Assembly: GCA_938083505.1 (NCBI GenBank)
Contig: CALKCF010000006.1
Location: forward strand, 1-38,818
Reading direction: 5' to 3'
DNA: 38,818 nt
Source: an uncultured archaeon
GTDB taxonomy: Archaea > Thermoproteota > Nitrososphaeria_A > Caldarchaeales > Wolframiiraptoraceae
This document shows, piece after piece, positions 8,528 to 16,826 of this stretch. How positions within the stretch are numbered: position 1 is the first letter of the stretch; every line of letters starts with the position of its first letter. The translations under genes and the position numbers were made by a program. The notes below the pieces were generated by a model. It saw nothing but the letters and a program-made list of their open reading frames with translations, was not told where the DNA came from and did no database searches.

Positions 8528-8917
8528 TTATCTCTTGCTTAGGTAAGTTTCAATACCTTTCCTTATAGCTACGAGCGGCAACATAGCGCACTTCATTCTC
8601 ACCGGGTCAAGTTCGAGACCCAACATTTTCGTTATGTCATTTTTTGTAATTTTCAACACCTCATCCACTTCTTTGCCCTTTATAAGCTCTGTCAGCATCG
8701 ATGCCGAGGCCTGACTCATCATACATCCCTGACCTTTAAAGGATATATCAGAAATCCTTTTTCCTTCAAATTTTAGATAAATCTCCACATAATCGCCGCA
8801 TAGCCTGTTGGAATCTTTCACGATGACGTTTGCACCCTCTATCTCCCCGTAGTTTCTTGGTCTTCTATAATGCTCAATTATATGTTTCGGGAAATCCTCT
8901 GGCAAGTGTATTCCCAA
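8528..8917 (-). CDS. sufU: SufU/IscU-type Fe-S cluster scaffold
   Basis: The protein assembles Fe-S clusters, or takes sulfur from the desulfurase, before transfer to target proteins. The three conserved cysteines are C40 (LCGDYVE, with D42), C65 (GQGCMMSQAS) and C110 (RMKCAMLPL), in a 129-residue NifU-N domain. The start is TTG at 8917: the family's usual beginning (EHYRRPRNYG) follows within 15 residues, and a TATA box at 8935-8945 would put transcription onset almost on this TTG. The gene is divergent from sufS, sharing a 67-85 base control region depending on the sufS start. No sufBCD genes are in the window. Confidence 0.9.
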   Translation of the reverse strand: MGIHLPEDFPKHIIEHYRRPRNYGEIEGANVIVKDSNRLCGDYVEIYLKFEGKRISDISFKGQGCMMSQASASMLTELIKGKEVDEVLKITKNDITKMLGLELDPVRMKCAMLPLVAIRKGIETYLSKR

Positions 8918-8933
8918 AAATTAATGTAGCCAC

Positions 8934-8971
8934 GTATTTTATAAACATCTTCATGCTTGAAAACTTAAAAG
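8934..8971. promoter_or_regulatory. Divergent sufU/sufS promoters
   Basis: On the minus strand, GTTTATAAAATAC (8934-8946) suits sufU. On the plus strand, CTTAAAAG (8964-8971) suits sufS. Each places the start of transcription within about 15 bases of the chosen start codon. The two boxes are only about 20 bases apart, so polymerase binding at one could interfere with the other. Confidence 0.5.
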
Positions 8972-9002
8972 TGTAAAAAAGAAGGTGTCATTCAGATATA
9001 GT

Positions 9003-10241
9003 ATGGATGAAGTTTTTGAACTCGGCAGCAAGATAAGGGAGGACTTCCCGATACTAAAGAGGCTGGTGAGAGGAAAGCCCTTTGTATATCTAGATTCCGC
9101 CGCAACAACGCAAAAACCCATACAGGTAATAGAGGCCATAAAAAATTACTACGAGATGTTTAATGCCAATGTTCATAGAGGAATTTATAGCATAGCTGAA
9201 GAGGCTACGGTTGCTTACGAAAAAGCCAGGGAAAAAGTCGCACACTTCATAAACGCCAGAAGCCCTCGTGAGATCGTATTTACTAGAAATGCAACAGAAG
9301 CGATAAACCTAGTGATGTATAGTTGGGGACTAAGTAACGTACGACGAAGAGATGTATTGCTAACAACTGAAATGGAGCATCATAGTAACTTGTTACCTTG
9401 GCAAACTCTATCCAAATTAAAGGGAGCGACTCTTAAGTTTATTGGTTTTAATGAAGATGGATTTTTGAAACTTGAGGAGTTCGATAAGTATAAAAACAAA
9501 AGCGTAAAGTTATTTGCATTCACATTCGCATCTAACGTTCTTGGAACGATCAATCAAGTACGCGAACTTGTAAAATATGCTAAGAAAATGGGAGCGGTAA
9601 CGATCGTTGATGCTGCTCAAGCTGTACCCCATATGCCAGTCGATGTACAACAATTAGATTGCGATTTCATGGTATTCTCAGGGCATAAGATGCTTGGTCC
9701 GATGGGCATAGGGGTATTGTACGGAAAAGAAAGGCTGCTCGAGGAGATGAAACCTTTCATGGTAGGTGGCGAGATGGTTAAAGCTGTTAGCTTCGAAAGT
9801 TCGGAGTGGAACGACATACCCTGGAAATTTGAGGCAGGTACGCCGAACGTTGAGGGCGCGATAGGTCTGGCTGCGGCTATCGACTACCTGCAACGGTTAG
9901 GCATGGATACTGTCAGGAAGCATGAGGTTAAATTAACAGAGCATGCTTTAGATGCACTTACACGTGTAGATGGAATTACGTATTATGGCCCAAGTTCTCC
10001 AGAACAAAGATGCGGATTGATATCCTTCAATCTTAAGGGCATACATCCTCATGACCTTGCAATGTTTTTGGATAATGAAGGGATAGCCATAAGAGCCGGC
10101 CATCACTGCGCAATGCTACTTCATAACAGGCTCGGCATTACCGCATCAGCTAGGGTAAGCTTTTACATATATAATATTCCATCAGAGATAGATTTGCTAG
10201 TTAATAATTTAGAAAAGATAAAGAAAATGTTGGAAATATAA
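9003..10241 (+). CDS. sufS: Cysteine desulfurase, SufS/CsdA type
   Basis: This PLP enzyme takes sulfur from cysteine for Fe-S clusters and thio-modifications. The group II desulfurase features are present: YLDSAATTQKP at the start, the PLP lysine K229 in SGHKMLGP, and the persulfide-forming C369 in RAGHHCAM. The length is 412 residues from the ATG at 9003. A GTG at 8985 would add six residues, but it lies upstream of the expected transcription start, so I prefer the ATG. It is divergent from sufU and forms its natural partner. Confidence 0.93.
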   Translation: MDEVFELGSKIREDFPILKRLVRGKPFVYLDSAATTQKPIQVIEAIKNYYEMFNANVHRGIYSIAEEATVAYEKAREKVAHFINARSPREIVFTRNATEAINLVMYSWGLSNVRRRDVLLTTEMEHHSNLLPWQTLSKLKGATLKFIGFNEDGFLKLEEFDKYKNKSVKLFAFTFASNVLGTINQVRELVKYAKKMGAVTIVDAAQAVPHMPVDVQQLDCDFMVFSGHKMLGPMGIGVLYGKERLLEEMKPFMVGGEMVKAVSFESSEWNDIPWKFEAGTPNVEGAIGLAAAIDYLQRLGMDTVRKHEVKLTEHALDALTRVDGITYYGPSSPEQRCGLISFNLKGIHPHDLAMFLDNEGIAIRAGHHCAMLLHNRLGITASARVSFYIYNIPSEIDLLVNNLEKIKKMLEI

Positions 10242-10246
10242 GACGC

Positions 10247-10675
10247 TTAAATCTTTCTGACACTGCTTTTTGCTCCACAAATATCACAGTGTAAAAACCT
10301 AAATCTTTTCTCTGCTTCAATTCTCGTATCAACGCCGCCGCAAACGGGACATTTGACAAACTCTTTCATATATATTTCGAGTAATCTTTTGATTTCATCG
10401 TTTGAAAGTTTGCCCTGAATTGTTAGCCTCTCACCCTCTACGACACCGGGCTTACCAGACTCTTTGAATATGAATCTTGCTAGATGTTGTGGATCTCTGT
10501 TCAAAATTTCAGCGAGGTGCATGAAGTTCGTTATTATTGTATGTTTACCTGTTTGCATAATGGTCGGTCTTAGCTCTAATACTCTATCACCAGACTTGCT
10601 ACTAATCGTCTTAACTTCGGTCATTATCCTTTCTAGTATCTTCAAGTAAGCTTCTTTCGTGTTAAGGTCCACCAT
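10247..10675 (-). CDS. Translation initiation factor aIF2 subunit beta
   Basis: aIF2-beta is part of the heterotrimer that brings initiator Met-tRNA to the small ribosomal subunit. The 142-residue protein has the eIF2B/eIF5 N-terminal fold with the typical PQHLARFIFKESG-like core (residues ~61-74). A C-terminal zinc ribbon has CPVC and CDIC pairs near residues 112-115 and 130-133. I chose the ATG at 10675 over a GTG nine bases upstream because GGAGTGGGGG precedes it. The gene is downstream of the stomatin-NfeD pair on the same strand, about 56 bases away, and may be co-transcribed. Length and motifs are standard. Confidence 0.93.
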   Translation of the reverse strand: MVDLNTKEAYLKILERIMTEVKTISSKSGDRVLELRPTIMQTGKHTIITNFMHLAEILNRDPQHLARFIFKESGKPGVVEGERLTIQGKLSNDEIKRLLEIYMKEFVKCPVCGGVDTRIEAEKRFRFLHCDICGAKSSVRKI

Positions 10676-10731
10676 TACCCCCACTCCTGAGAGCTTGCTG
10701 TAAGATAAATTTAACTGTTTGATTTTGATTT

Positions 10732-12054
10732 TTAATTATTTTCTTCTAAGCTTTTTACAATCAGTATATGCCCCTCTTTGCCTATAACTAAGGCCTTACT
10801 CCCGGACTTTATCGTTGTTTGCGACTTTGCCATCCAATATTCACCTGAATATTTAACAAAACCATGCTTATCCGGTCCCAACTCGTCCACTACGTAAACT
10901 ATTTCGTTAATCATATCCTTAAGCAACGGCTTCTGTCTTCTTGCCTTTACAACTTTATACACAGCGAATAACGTGAAGCCACCTATGACGAGTACAGAGC
11001 TAACGATCGCAGCAAAGAAGACTTTGTAAAAATCTTCACTCACCAACCATTGTGCGCTACCTGATGGTATTAAAAGCAGGCTCCCAACAATCATAAATAG
11101 AAAACCAGAGCCGCCAAGAACGCCGAATCCTGGTGTGTAGGCTTCCGCTATCATAAGAACCGCACCTATTACCAGTAACAAAAGGGCCGCTATGTTAACA
11201 TTAAACCCCAACCCTATTAGACCGAGCATAAGTAGGAAAACACCAATTATCTCCGCGAGGTGGCCTGGAGCCGATATACCGAATATTAGCGCATAAAGAC
11301 CTATGAGAAAAGCCAAGGACGCGACTATCGGGTCACTTATAATATTAAGCAACATTGTCCTTAGACTCTGCTCGTAGTGATGCACTACGGCACCCTTTGT
11401 ATTTAACACAACGCTTTGACCAAGTACCTTCACATACCTTCCATCTATCTTTACTAATAATTCGTCTATTTCCGAGGCTACTACGTCTATCACACCGTAT
11501 TTCAATGCTAGTTCTTCGTTTAGGTTCAAATTTTGTATAACGAAAAGTTTTGCCGCCGTCTCGTTTCGTCCATGTATTCTGGCCCTTTCCGTGATATAAG
11601 CTGTAAGAGCATTTATCGTTTTTTCATCCTTAATGGGTTCAGAGTCGCCGAGTGGTGAGTAGCTTACGGGCTGGCATGAACCAATGAGTGTGTAAGGTGC
11701 CATTGCCGCAACGTGTGATGCCAGAAGTATAAATGTCCCCGCGGACCAGCTTTTACCCCCGGACGGATAAACATAAACGATAACCGGTATTTGGGAGTGC
11801 TCTATTGCATCCACTATTTCAAAGGTTGCTGAAAGCAAACCTCCTGTCGTATCTATAGTTATTAGTAGCACATCGTATCCGTTTGCTACCGCATATTCTA
11901 AGGCTTCCCTCACTACGTTCGATGTGGCGACCTTTACCGTTCCCTCTATTCTTACGACGAGTACTTTGAACTGCTCAGAACTGACCGGGCTTAGCTGAAA
12001 TAAAAAAAGAGCAAATAATAATGTTAATAGAATAAAAATGACATAATGCCTCAT
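10732..12054 (-). CDS. NfeD family membrane serine protease (PH1510-like)
   Basis: This 440-residue protein begins with a signal-like hydrophobic segment (residues 3-22). A ClpP-class protease domain follows, with Ser104 in SWSAGTF and Lys145 in DEKTINAL. The 41-residue spacing of this Ser-Lys dyad equals that of Pyrococcus PH1510 (Ser97/Lys138), which cuts the C-terminal region of its stomatin partner. Four to five membrane helices lie at about 225-355. A soluble OB-like NfeD domain (about 380-440) ends the protein. Its ATG overlaps the stop of the stomatin gene by four bases, so the two are coupled. Confidence 0.9.
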   Translation of the reverse strand: MRHYVIFILLTLLFALFLFQLSPVSSEQFKVLVVRIEGTVKVATSNVVREALEYAVANGYDVLLITIDTTGGLLSATFEIVDAIEHSQIPVIVYVYPSGGKSWSAGTFILLASHVAAMAPYTLIGSCQPVSYSPLGDSEPIKDEKTINALTAYITERARIHGRNETAAKLFVIQNLNLNEELALKYGVIDVVASEIDELLVKIDGRYVKVLGQSVVLNTKGAVVHHYEQSLRTMLLNIISDPIVASLAFLIGLYALIFGISAPGHLAEIIGVFLLMLGLIGLGFNVNIAALLLLVIGAVLMIAEAYTPGFGVLGGSGFLFMIVGSLLLIPSGSAQWLVSEDFYKVFFAAIVSSVLVIGGFTLFAVYKVVKARRQKPLLKDMINEIVYVVDELGPDKHGFVKYSGEYWMAKSQTTIKSGSKALVIGKEGHILIVKSLEENN

Positions 12055-12905
12055 TCTTTAGATCCTTTCTCCTCCTTACCCATCCCTTTTATTAAACCAA
12101 CAATGCTTGCCAACGAAGACGTATCTGTTGTTGTCGTTACTACGACAAGGTTCCGCTCCCTAGCAATTTCTGTTAAAGTCTGTAACTCTCTTAAGCGTAA
12201 CGAAATGGGTTGTTCGCTATACTGTTTCGCAGCCGCCGCCAACTTCTCAGAGGCTAGCAGTTCACCTTCGGCCACGATAATTCTAGAACGCTTCTCTCTT
12301 TCTGCCTCGGCTTGTTTAGCAATTGCTCTAACCATTGTTTCGGGCATCGTTATGTCTTTTAGTGCAACCATGCTAACCTTTATTCCCCAGGGCCCCGTAA
12401 GCTCATCGACTATGTTGCTGATCTTCTTCCCAAGTTCATCCCTCTTAGTAAGCAACTCGTCAAGCTCGACTTGTCCAAGTACATCCCTCAAAGTCGTTTG
12501 GGCCAGAAGGTTTGTTGCCTGTGCATAATTCTCAACCTGGAGGACTGCTTTCGCTGGGTCGATAACACGGTAATAAACGGCAGCATCCACATCAACGCTT
12601 ACGTTATCTTTTGTCACAACCTTTTGTCTTGGAATGTCAACGACGACGGTTCGCAGATCCACTTTAATGAATTTGTCAACGATTGGTATCAAGAAAAACA
12701 GACCTGGGCCTTTAGCTCCAATAAAACGACCCAGCCTGAAGATGACACCACGTTCGTATTCCCTAACAACTTTGATAGAGGCAGATAATATTATAATGAT
12801 GAGTATTATGACGAAGAAGTATGCGATAACCTCTGCAAGACCTATCTGTAGTGTAACTATTTCCGGCAAGTTATTCACATTAAAATCAATTCTTAAAGAG
12901 AGCAT
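12051..12905 (-). CDS. Stomatin/prohibitin (SPFH) family membrane protein
   Basis: SPFH proteins form membrane-bound oligomers that organise lipids and regulate proteases or channels. The 284-residue protein has one N-terminal membrane anchor (about residues 22-45). It then has the stomatin signature region VVREYERGVIFRLGR and the SPFH core up to about residue 210. The Ala/Glu-rich helix (AIAKQAEAEREKRSRI) that usually builds coiled coils follows. It is encoded directly before the NfeD protease, the same order as PH1511-PH1510, and shares a four-base overlap with it. The C-terminal region before the end is probably the protease's target, by analogy. Confidence 0.92.
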   Translation of the reverse strand: MLSLRIDFNVNNLPEIVTLQIGLAEVIAYFFVIILIIIILSASIKVVREYERGVIFRLGRFIGAKGPGLFFLIPIVDKFIKVDLRTVVVDIPRQKVVTKDNVSVDVDAAVYYRVIDPAKAVLQVENYAQATNLLAQTTLRDVLGQVELDELLTKRDELGKKISNIVDELTGPWGIKVSMVALKDITMPETMVRAIAKQAEAEREKRSRIIVAEGELLASEKLAAAAKQYSEQPISLRLRELQTLTEIARERNLVVVTTTTDTSSLASIVGLIKGMGKEEKGSKE

Positions 12906-13013
12906 ATATAAAGTTTTTTAAAAAGCTTATAAGAACAAGTTTAATAAAAGTAATATCATGAACTTCTCGAACCAACGAGCATTTAAAAGGCAAATAAGAT
13001 GGAGGTTTGATGT

Positions 13014-14327
13014 TTGCGAGAATTCTGGATAAAAGATCCGAGCTATGCAAACGAAGGTAGAAAGAAGCTAGAATGGGCAGAAGGGCAGATGAAAGTATTA
13101 ATGAAAATAAGAGAGAGATTCCAGAAGGATAAACCGCTTAAGAATCAGAAAATAAGTGCTTGTTTACATATCACAAAAGAAACGGGCGTCTTACTAAAAA
13201 CGCTGATGGAGGGTGGTGCTCAAGTCAGTTTATGTCCCTCCAACCCACTCAGCACTCAAGATGATGTTGCGGCGGCGTTAGTTGAAGAGGGGATAAAGGT
13301 TTACGGTTTCAGAGGTCTAACTGCAAAAGAATACTATGAATGTATAGGATATGCACTCCTGCATAAGCCGACAATAACGATGGATGATGGTGCTGATTTG
13401 GTGTCAACGCTACATAAGCTAGCATACGGTATCAGAGGTGTGGATACAGAGTATGTAAAAGGAATTCTCGGAAACTTTGACGAAAGGTTGATCAATGGAA
13501 TTATCGGCGGTACCGAAGAAACAACAACTGGTGTCATAAGGTTAAAAGCTCTAGAAAGAAAAGGTATGCTGAAGTATCCGGTAATTGCCGTAAACGATGC
13601 TAAATCAAAAAACTTGTTCGATAACCCTATTGGAACTGGTCAATCAGCCATTGACGGGATTTTGAGAGCTACAAACGTACTTTTTGCTGGTAAGGACGTC
13701 GTCATCGTTGGTTTTGGTCAAGTTGGTTCCGGAATAGCTGAGAGGGCTAGAGGCTTAGGTGCCAAGGTTACCATTGTTGAGGTTGACCCGATAAAGGCTT
13801 TAAAGGCCGTAATGTATGGTTTCAACGTTGATACGTTATCAAGGGCTGCGGAGTACGGCGATATATTCATAACTGCCACTGGAAACATTAACGTTATTAG
13901 AGGTGAACATTTCGAAAAGATGAAAGATGGGGCAATACTCGCAAATGCTGGACATATGGATGTCGAGATTTCGAAGAGAGATCTAGAAATTTTGGCGAAA
14001 GAAAAGGTGGAGGTGAGTAAACTAATGACACTTTTCAGGATGAGAGACGGTAGGAAAATCTACTTACTCGGTGATGGAAGGTTGGTTAACCTCGTATGTG
14101 CTGAAGGACATCCTTCAGAGGTTATGGATCTCTCGTTCTCACTTCAGGCATTATGTGTAGAATTTATTGCAAAAAACAAGGATAAATTGGAGAAAAAAGT
14201 CCTGATAGTTCCGGAAGATATCGATAGAGAAGTTGCACGACTTAAGCTTGATACAATGAACATAACAATTGAGGAGCTTACTGAAGAGCAAAAAAGATAC
14301 TTAAATGAATGGCAAGTAGGTACGTAA
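13014..14327 (+). CDS. ahcY: S-adenosylhomocysteine hydrolase
   Basis: The enzyme splits S-adenosylhomocysteine into adenosine and homocysteine and so clears the product of methyltransferases. The 437-residue protein has the substrate-domain stretch GGTEETTTGV near residue 165. The NAD-binding motif GFGQVGSG starts at G233, and NAGHMDVE and the GHPSEVMDLSF stretch follow. The start is TTG at 13014, supported by GGAGGT eight bases upstream. An overlapping ATG at 13011 is in another frame and leads nowhere. Archaeal enzymes of this kind lack the ~40-residue bacterial insertion, which fits the length. It diverges from the stomatin gene. Confidence 0.94.
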   Translation: MREFWIKDPSYANEGRKKLEWAEGQMKVLMKIRERFQKDKPLKNQKISACLHITKETGVLLKTLMEGGAQVSLCPSNPLSTQDDVAAALVEEGIKVYGFRGLTAKEYYECIGYALLHKPTITMDDGADLVSTLHKLAYGIRGVDTEYVKGILGNFDERLINGIIGGTEETTTGVIRLKALERKGMLKYPVIAVNDAKSKNLFDNPIGTGQSAIDGILRATNVLFAGKDVVIVGFGQVGSGIAERARGLGAKVTIVEVDPIKALKAVMYGFNVDTLSRAAEYGDIFITATGNINVIRGEHFEKMKDGAILANAGHMDVEISKRDLEILAKEKVEVSKLMTLFRMRDGRKIYLLGDGRLVNLVCAEGHPSEVMDLSFSLQALCVEFIAKNKDKLEKKVLIVPEDIDREVARLKLDTMNITIEELTEEQKRYLNEWQVGT

Positions 14328-14328
14328 T

Positions 14329-14688
14329 TTAAAACTTATCATAGTTTTCCTTAAGCCATTTTGCGACCTCCCTGAGCGTTGGGCTGCTCGAAACGTTTAT
14401 GATACTAACTTCCGGACCTTTCTCTACCAGAACTTTATCTCGGTATTCGGGCATGAGTGTGAACGATACAGACATCCAATATACCCTACCCTTTGTCAGT
14501 TCTTCTGCAAAGAACTCCATAGATGGTGATAGGGGGGTAGGTAAAAAGAGCACATCTTCAGCCCAGAAGAGAACGGCAGGTTGGCCAGGAGCGAGTACCA
14601 AACTTTGCAATAGCTCCGATAATGATTTGTATTTCATACATTCCAGTATTATAAGCTGCTGGATTGGTCTGTATATTATTTCGACCAT
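14329..14688 (-). CDS. Hypothetical protein
   Basis: This 119-residue soluble protein is predicted to be alpha/beta, with hydrophobic strands (IIYRPIQQLIILE; PAVLFWAEDVLFLP) and an amphipathic C-terminal helix (LREVAKWLKENYDKF). I do not recognise a family or catalytic motif. It follows ahcY tail to tail with one base between the stops. It sits about 40 bases upstream of the crotonase stop on the other side but has the same strand as the crotonase pair, and so could be the last gene of that operon. The clean start and the normal composition argue for a real gene. Confidence 0.6.
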   Translation of the reverse strand: MVEIIYRPIQQLIILECMKYKSLSELLQSLVLAPGQPAVLFWAEDVLFLPTPLSPSMEFFAEELTKGRVYWMSVSFTLMPEYRDKVLVEKGPEVSIINVSSSPTLREVAKWLKENYDKF

Positions 14689-14727
14689 ATCAAAGTCTCA
14701 CCCATTATTCCTAAAAAATATAATGTT

Positions 14728-15534
14728 TTATTCCCCTGTAAAGTTTGGCTTCCTTTTGCTTAAAAATGCTGATATGCCCTCGACGGCATCTTTTGTCGCG
14801 AATAACGTTGCAAAAGAGGCTGCCTCAAACGCTAACCCTTCTTCAAGAAGAGCACGATGTGAGAAACCAATCACATTCTTTATCATCATAATAGCTATTG
14901 GTGGTGCTTCAGCCAATTTTTGGGCTATCTTTATTGCTTCCTCGTCCAGTTTTTCGGGTTCCACAACACAATTTATTAACCCTATTTTTAGCGCATCTTC
15001 ACTCTTAAGCCTTTCGCCAAACATCATAAGTTCCTTCGCTTTAGCCTCACCTACAATTCTTGGGAGCCTCTGCGTTCCACCACCCCCTGGGATTATTCCT
15101 AATTTTATCTCAGGTAACCCTAGCTCCGCTCTATTACTTGCAATCCTCAAATCACAACCCAAAGCCAATTCGAGTCCGCCACCTAATGCGTAACCATCAA
15201 TGACTGCTATAACGGGTTTTGGGAATTTCTCTAACATGTTAACAACATCCTGCAATCTTTTTGAGATATGTAATGCGTCCAGCGGCCTTATATTTATGAA
15301 CGTTGAAATATCAATGCCTGCACTAAACGACCTACCCTCAGGATTTCCTTTTATAAGAACAACCCTTACGTCTTTATCTACTAATAGTTCTTTAAGCACG
15401 TTTGAAAGTTCGTCTAACATCCTCAACGATATCGCATTTAGCTTTTCTGGCCTGTTAAGTATAATCCACGCAACAGGTGGCTCTCGAAAAACTCTTATTT
15501 CCTGTAAATTTTTATAATCACTGGGTATATTCAT
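14728..15534 (-). CDS. Enoyl-CoA hydratase/crotonase family protein
   Basis: The enzyme would hydrate a trans-2-enoyl-CoA such as crotonyl-CoA to the 3-hydroxyacyl-CoA. Both catalytic glutamates are present: E122 in GGGLELALGCDL and E142 in LPEIKLG. The oxyanion-hole loop SAGIDIS is near residue 73. The length is 268 residues. It overlaps the end of the upstream dehydrogenase gene by 17 bases, so the two act in sequence. In Sulfolobales the same two activities are fused in one polypeptide in the 3-hydroxypropionate/4-hydroxybutyrate cycle. Here they are separate proteins. Fatty-acid or amino-acid breakdown is an equally possible use. Confidence 0.9.
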   Translation of the reverse strand: MNIPSDYKNLQEIRVFREPPVAWIILNRPEKLNAISLRMLDELSNVLKELLVDKDVRVVLIKGNPEGRSFSAGIDISTFINIRPLDALHISKRLQDVVNMLEKFPKPVIAVIDGYALGGGLELALGCDLRIASNRAELGLPEIKLGIIPGGGGTQRLPRIVGEAKAKELMMFGERLKSEDALKIGLINCVVEPEKLDEEAIKIAQKLAEAPPIAIMMIKNVIGFSHRALLEEGLAFEAASFATLFATKDAVEGISAFLSKRKPNFTGE

Positions 15535-16705
15535 AAAAACCCCTGTGTGTCTTTACACCAAGCTTGTTATTCGCTACCATATTCTCTAGAAGGGGGTCAG
15601 GATTATAATATTCACCGTACTTCAATTGTTTTGTTCTTAAAACCTGTACAATTACATCTATCCCCCATCTATCAGCCATACGTAAAATCCCCTCCGGAAA
15701 ATTTAACCCCAATATAACCGCTTTGTCAAGGTCTTCTTTCTCAACTACGTCATTCCTTAACAACCAAGCGGCAGCATTCACTGCTGATGCAAATATCTCC
15801 TTTAGATCGACATTATCTGCAAGCTCTGGAGGAATCTTTGGTCTCTCCCACAAACCTCCACTATAAGCGTAGAATCCCTTACCGCTCTTTCTTCCATACC
15901 ATCCGTTCTTATAATATTCTTCAAAAAGCGGAGACACAATAACGCCTTTATCCCTATCCTGTATCGCTTTACCCGCAGAGTAAAGGATGTCGATACCAAC
16001 GTAATCTGATAACTCGAATAGGCCCATAGGGAGCTTGGCTCTATATTTAACTGCCGAATCAACTTCTAGTATTGAGGCCTCACCTCGGTGCACCATCCAA
16101 GCGGCTTCCTGAATGAGGGCTTCCAATATCCTGTTTACGATGAAACCCGGTACATCCTTCTTACAAACTACAACCTGCTTGCCTAAAGTTTTAACGAAGT
16201 TCAGAATAGAATCCAAAGTTTGTCTTGACGTTTTATCACCGCACACTATCTCAACCAACGGCATGATAACAGGAGGGTTGAAGAAATGTATGCCAAGTAC
16301 TTTATCTGGTCTTGAAGTGACCGCTGCTATTTCAGAAATTGGTAAAGAGCTTGTGTTCGTACCCAAAATTGCTTCCGGACGTGCCATTCTATCAATCTTC
16401 GAAAAAAGCTCTCTTTTCAATTCTAAGCTTTCGGGTACTGCCTCTATTATTAATTCAGAATCCTTTACTGCTTCTGCCAAGCTTGTTGTTGTCTTAATCC
16501 TATTAAGCGTCGATGTTAAGTCCTCCTCGCTCAATTTTCCTTTTTCCGCCATCTTTCGTAAACTCCAAACTATCTTTTTAGTGGCTTCCTGAAGTATCTC
16601 CTCACTTACATCACAAAGAAAGACAACATACCCGTTAAGTGCAACAATTTCGGCAATCCCATGTCCCATAATGCCTGCTCCAATGACTGCGATCTTTTTA
16701 AACAT
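15518..16705 (-). CDS. 3-hydroxyacyl-CoA dehydrogenase
   Basis: The enzyme oxidises 3-hydroxyacyl-CoA to 3-ketoacyl-CoA with NAD+. The Rossmann motif is GAGIMG at residues 9-14, and the catalytic His-Glu dyad is H140 (GIHFFNPP) and E152. Two 3HCDH C-terminal domains follow in tandem (about 183-285 and 300-395). This explains the 395-residue length compared with about 285 for single-domain enzymes. The tandem form is typical of proteins whose crotonase half is fused or encoded next door, as here. It is divergent from citrate synthase across a 121-base region with striking inverted repeats. Confidence 0.92.
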   Translation of the reverse strand: MFKKIAVIGAGIMGHGIAEIVALNGYVVFLCDVSEEILQEATKKIVWSLRKMAEKGKLSEEDLTSTLNRIKTTTSLAEAVKDSELIIEAVPESLELKRELFSKIDRMARPEAILGTNTSSLPISEIAAVTSRPDKVLGIHFFNPPVIMPLVEIVCGDKTSRQTLDSILNFVKTLGKQVVVCKKDVPGFIVNRILEALIQEAAWMVHRGEASILEVDSAVKYRAKLPMGLFELSDYVGIDILYSAGKAIQDRDKGVIVSPLFEEYYKNGWYGRKSGKGFYAYSGGLWERPKIPPELADNVDLKEIFASAVNAAAWLLRNDVVEKEDLDKAVILGLNFPEGILRMADRWGIDVIVQVLRTKQLKYGEYYNPDPLLENMVANNKLGVKTHRGFYEYTQ

Positions 16706-16752
16706 AACTTCTGTTATCGTAGTTGACGAATATAAGGCTTTTAGGAAATTTA

Positions 16753-16785
16753 AATTTTTAATTTTTCTGTAAAAAATTAAAAATT
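16753..16785. repeat. Perfect 14-bp inverted repeat in the dehydrogenase/citrate synthase control region
   Basis: AATTTTTAATTTTT (16753-16766) is followed after five bases (CTGTA) by its exact reverse complement AAAAATTAAAAATT (16772-16785). It lies 48 bases from the dehydrogenase ATG and 42 from the citrate synthase ATG. It could be an operator or chromatin-protein site controlling both genes. Being only A and T, chance plays a larger role than for mixed sequence. Confidence 0.55.
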
Positions 16786-16801
16786 GTTATATACTTCTTT
16801 A

Positions 16802-16818
16802 ATACTTTTTAAAAGTAT
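16802..16818. repeat. 17-bp palindrome just before the citrate synthase start
   Basis: ATACTTTT-T-AAAAGTAT is a perfect palindrome with a one-base centre, eight bases before the ATG at 16827. A TATA-like GTTATATACTT is at about 16786-16796. The palindrome would then cover the transcription start, a classic place for a repressor. Confidence 0.55.
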
Positions 16819-16826
16819 AGTGAAAA

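Noticed and set aside
12046-12528. 160-codon open frame on the plus strand opposite the stomatin gene
   Set aside because: It mirrors the SPFH coding region and is Ser/Ala/Phe-rich, as expected from reading a helical coding strand backwards.
14399-15193. 264-codon open frame on the plus strand
   Set aside because: It lies opposite the hypothetical protein and the well-conserved crotonase gene; its translation is low-complexity Ser/Ile-rich, typical of an antisense frame.
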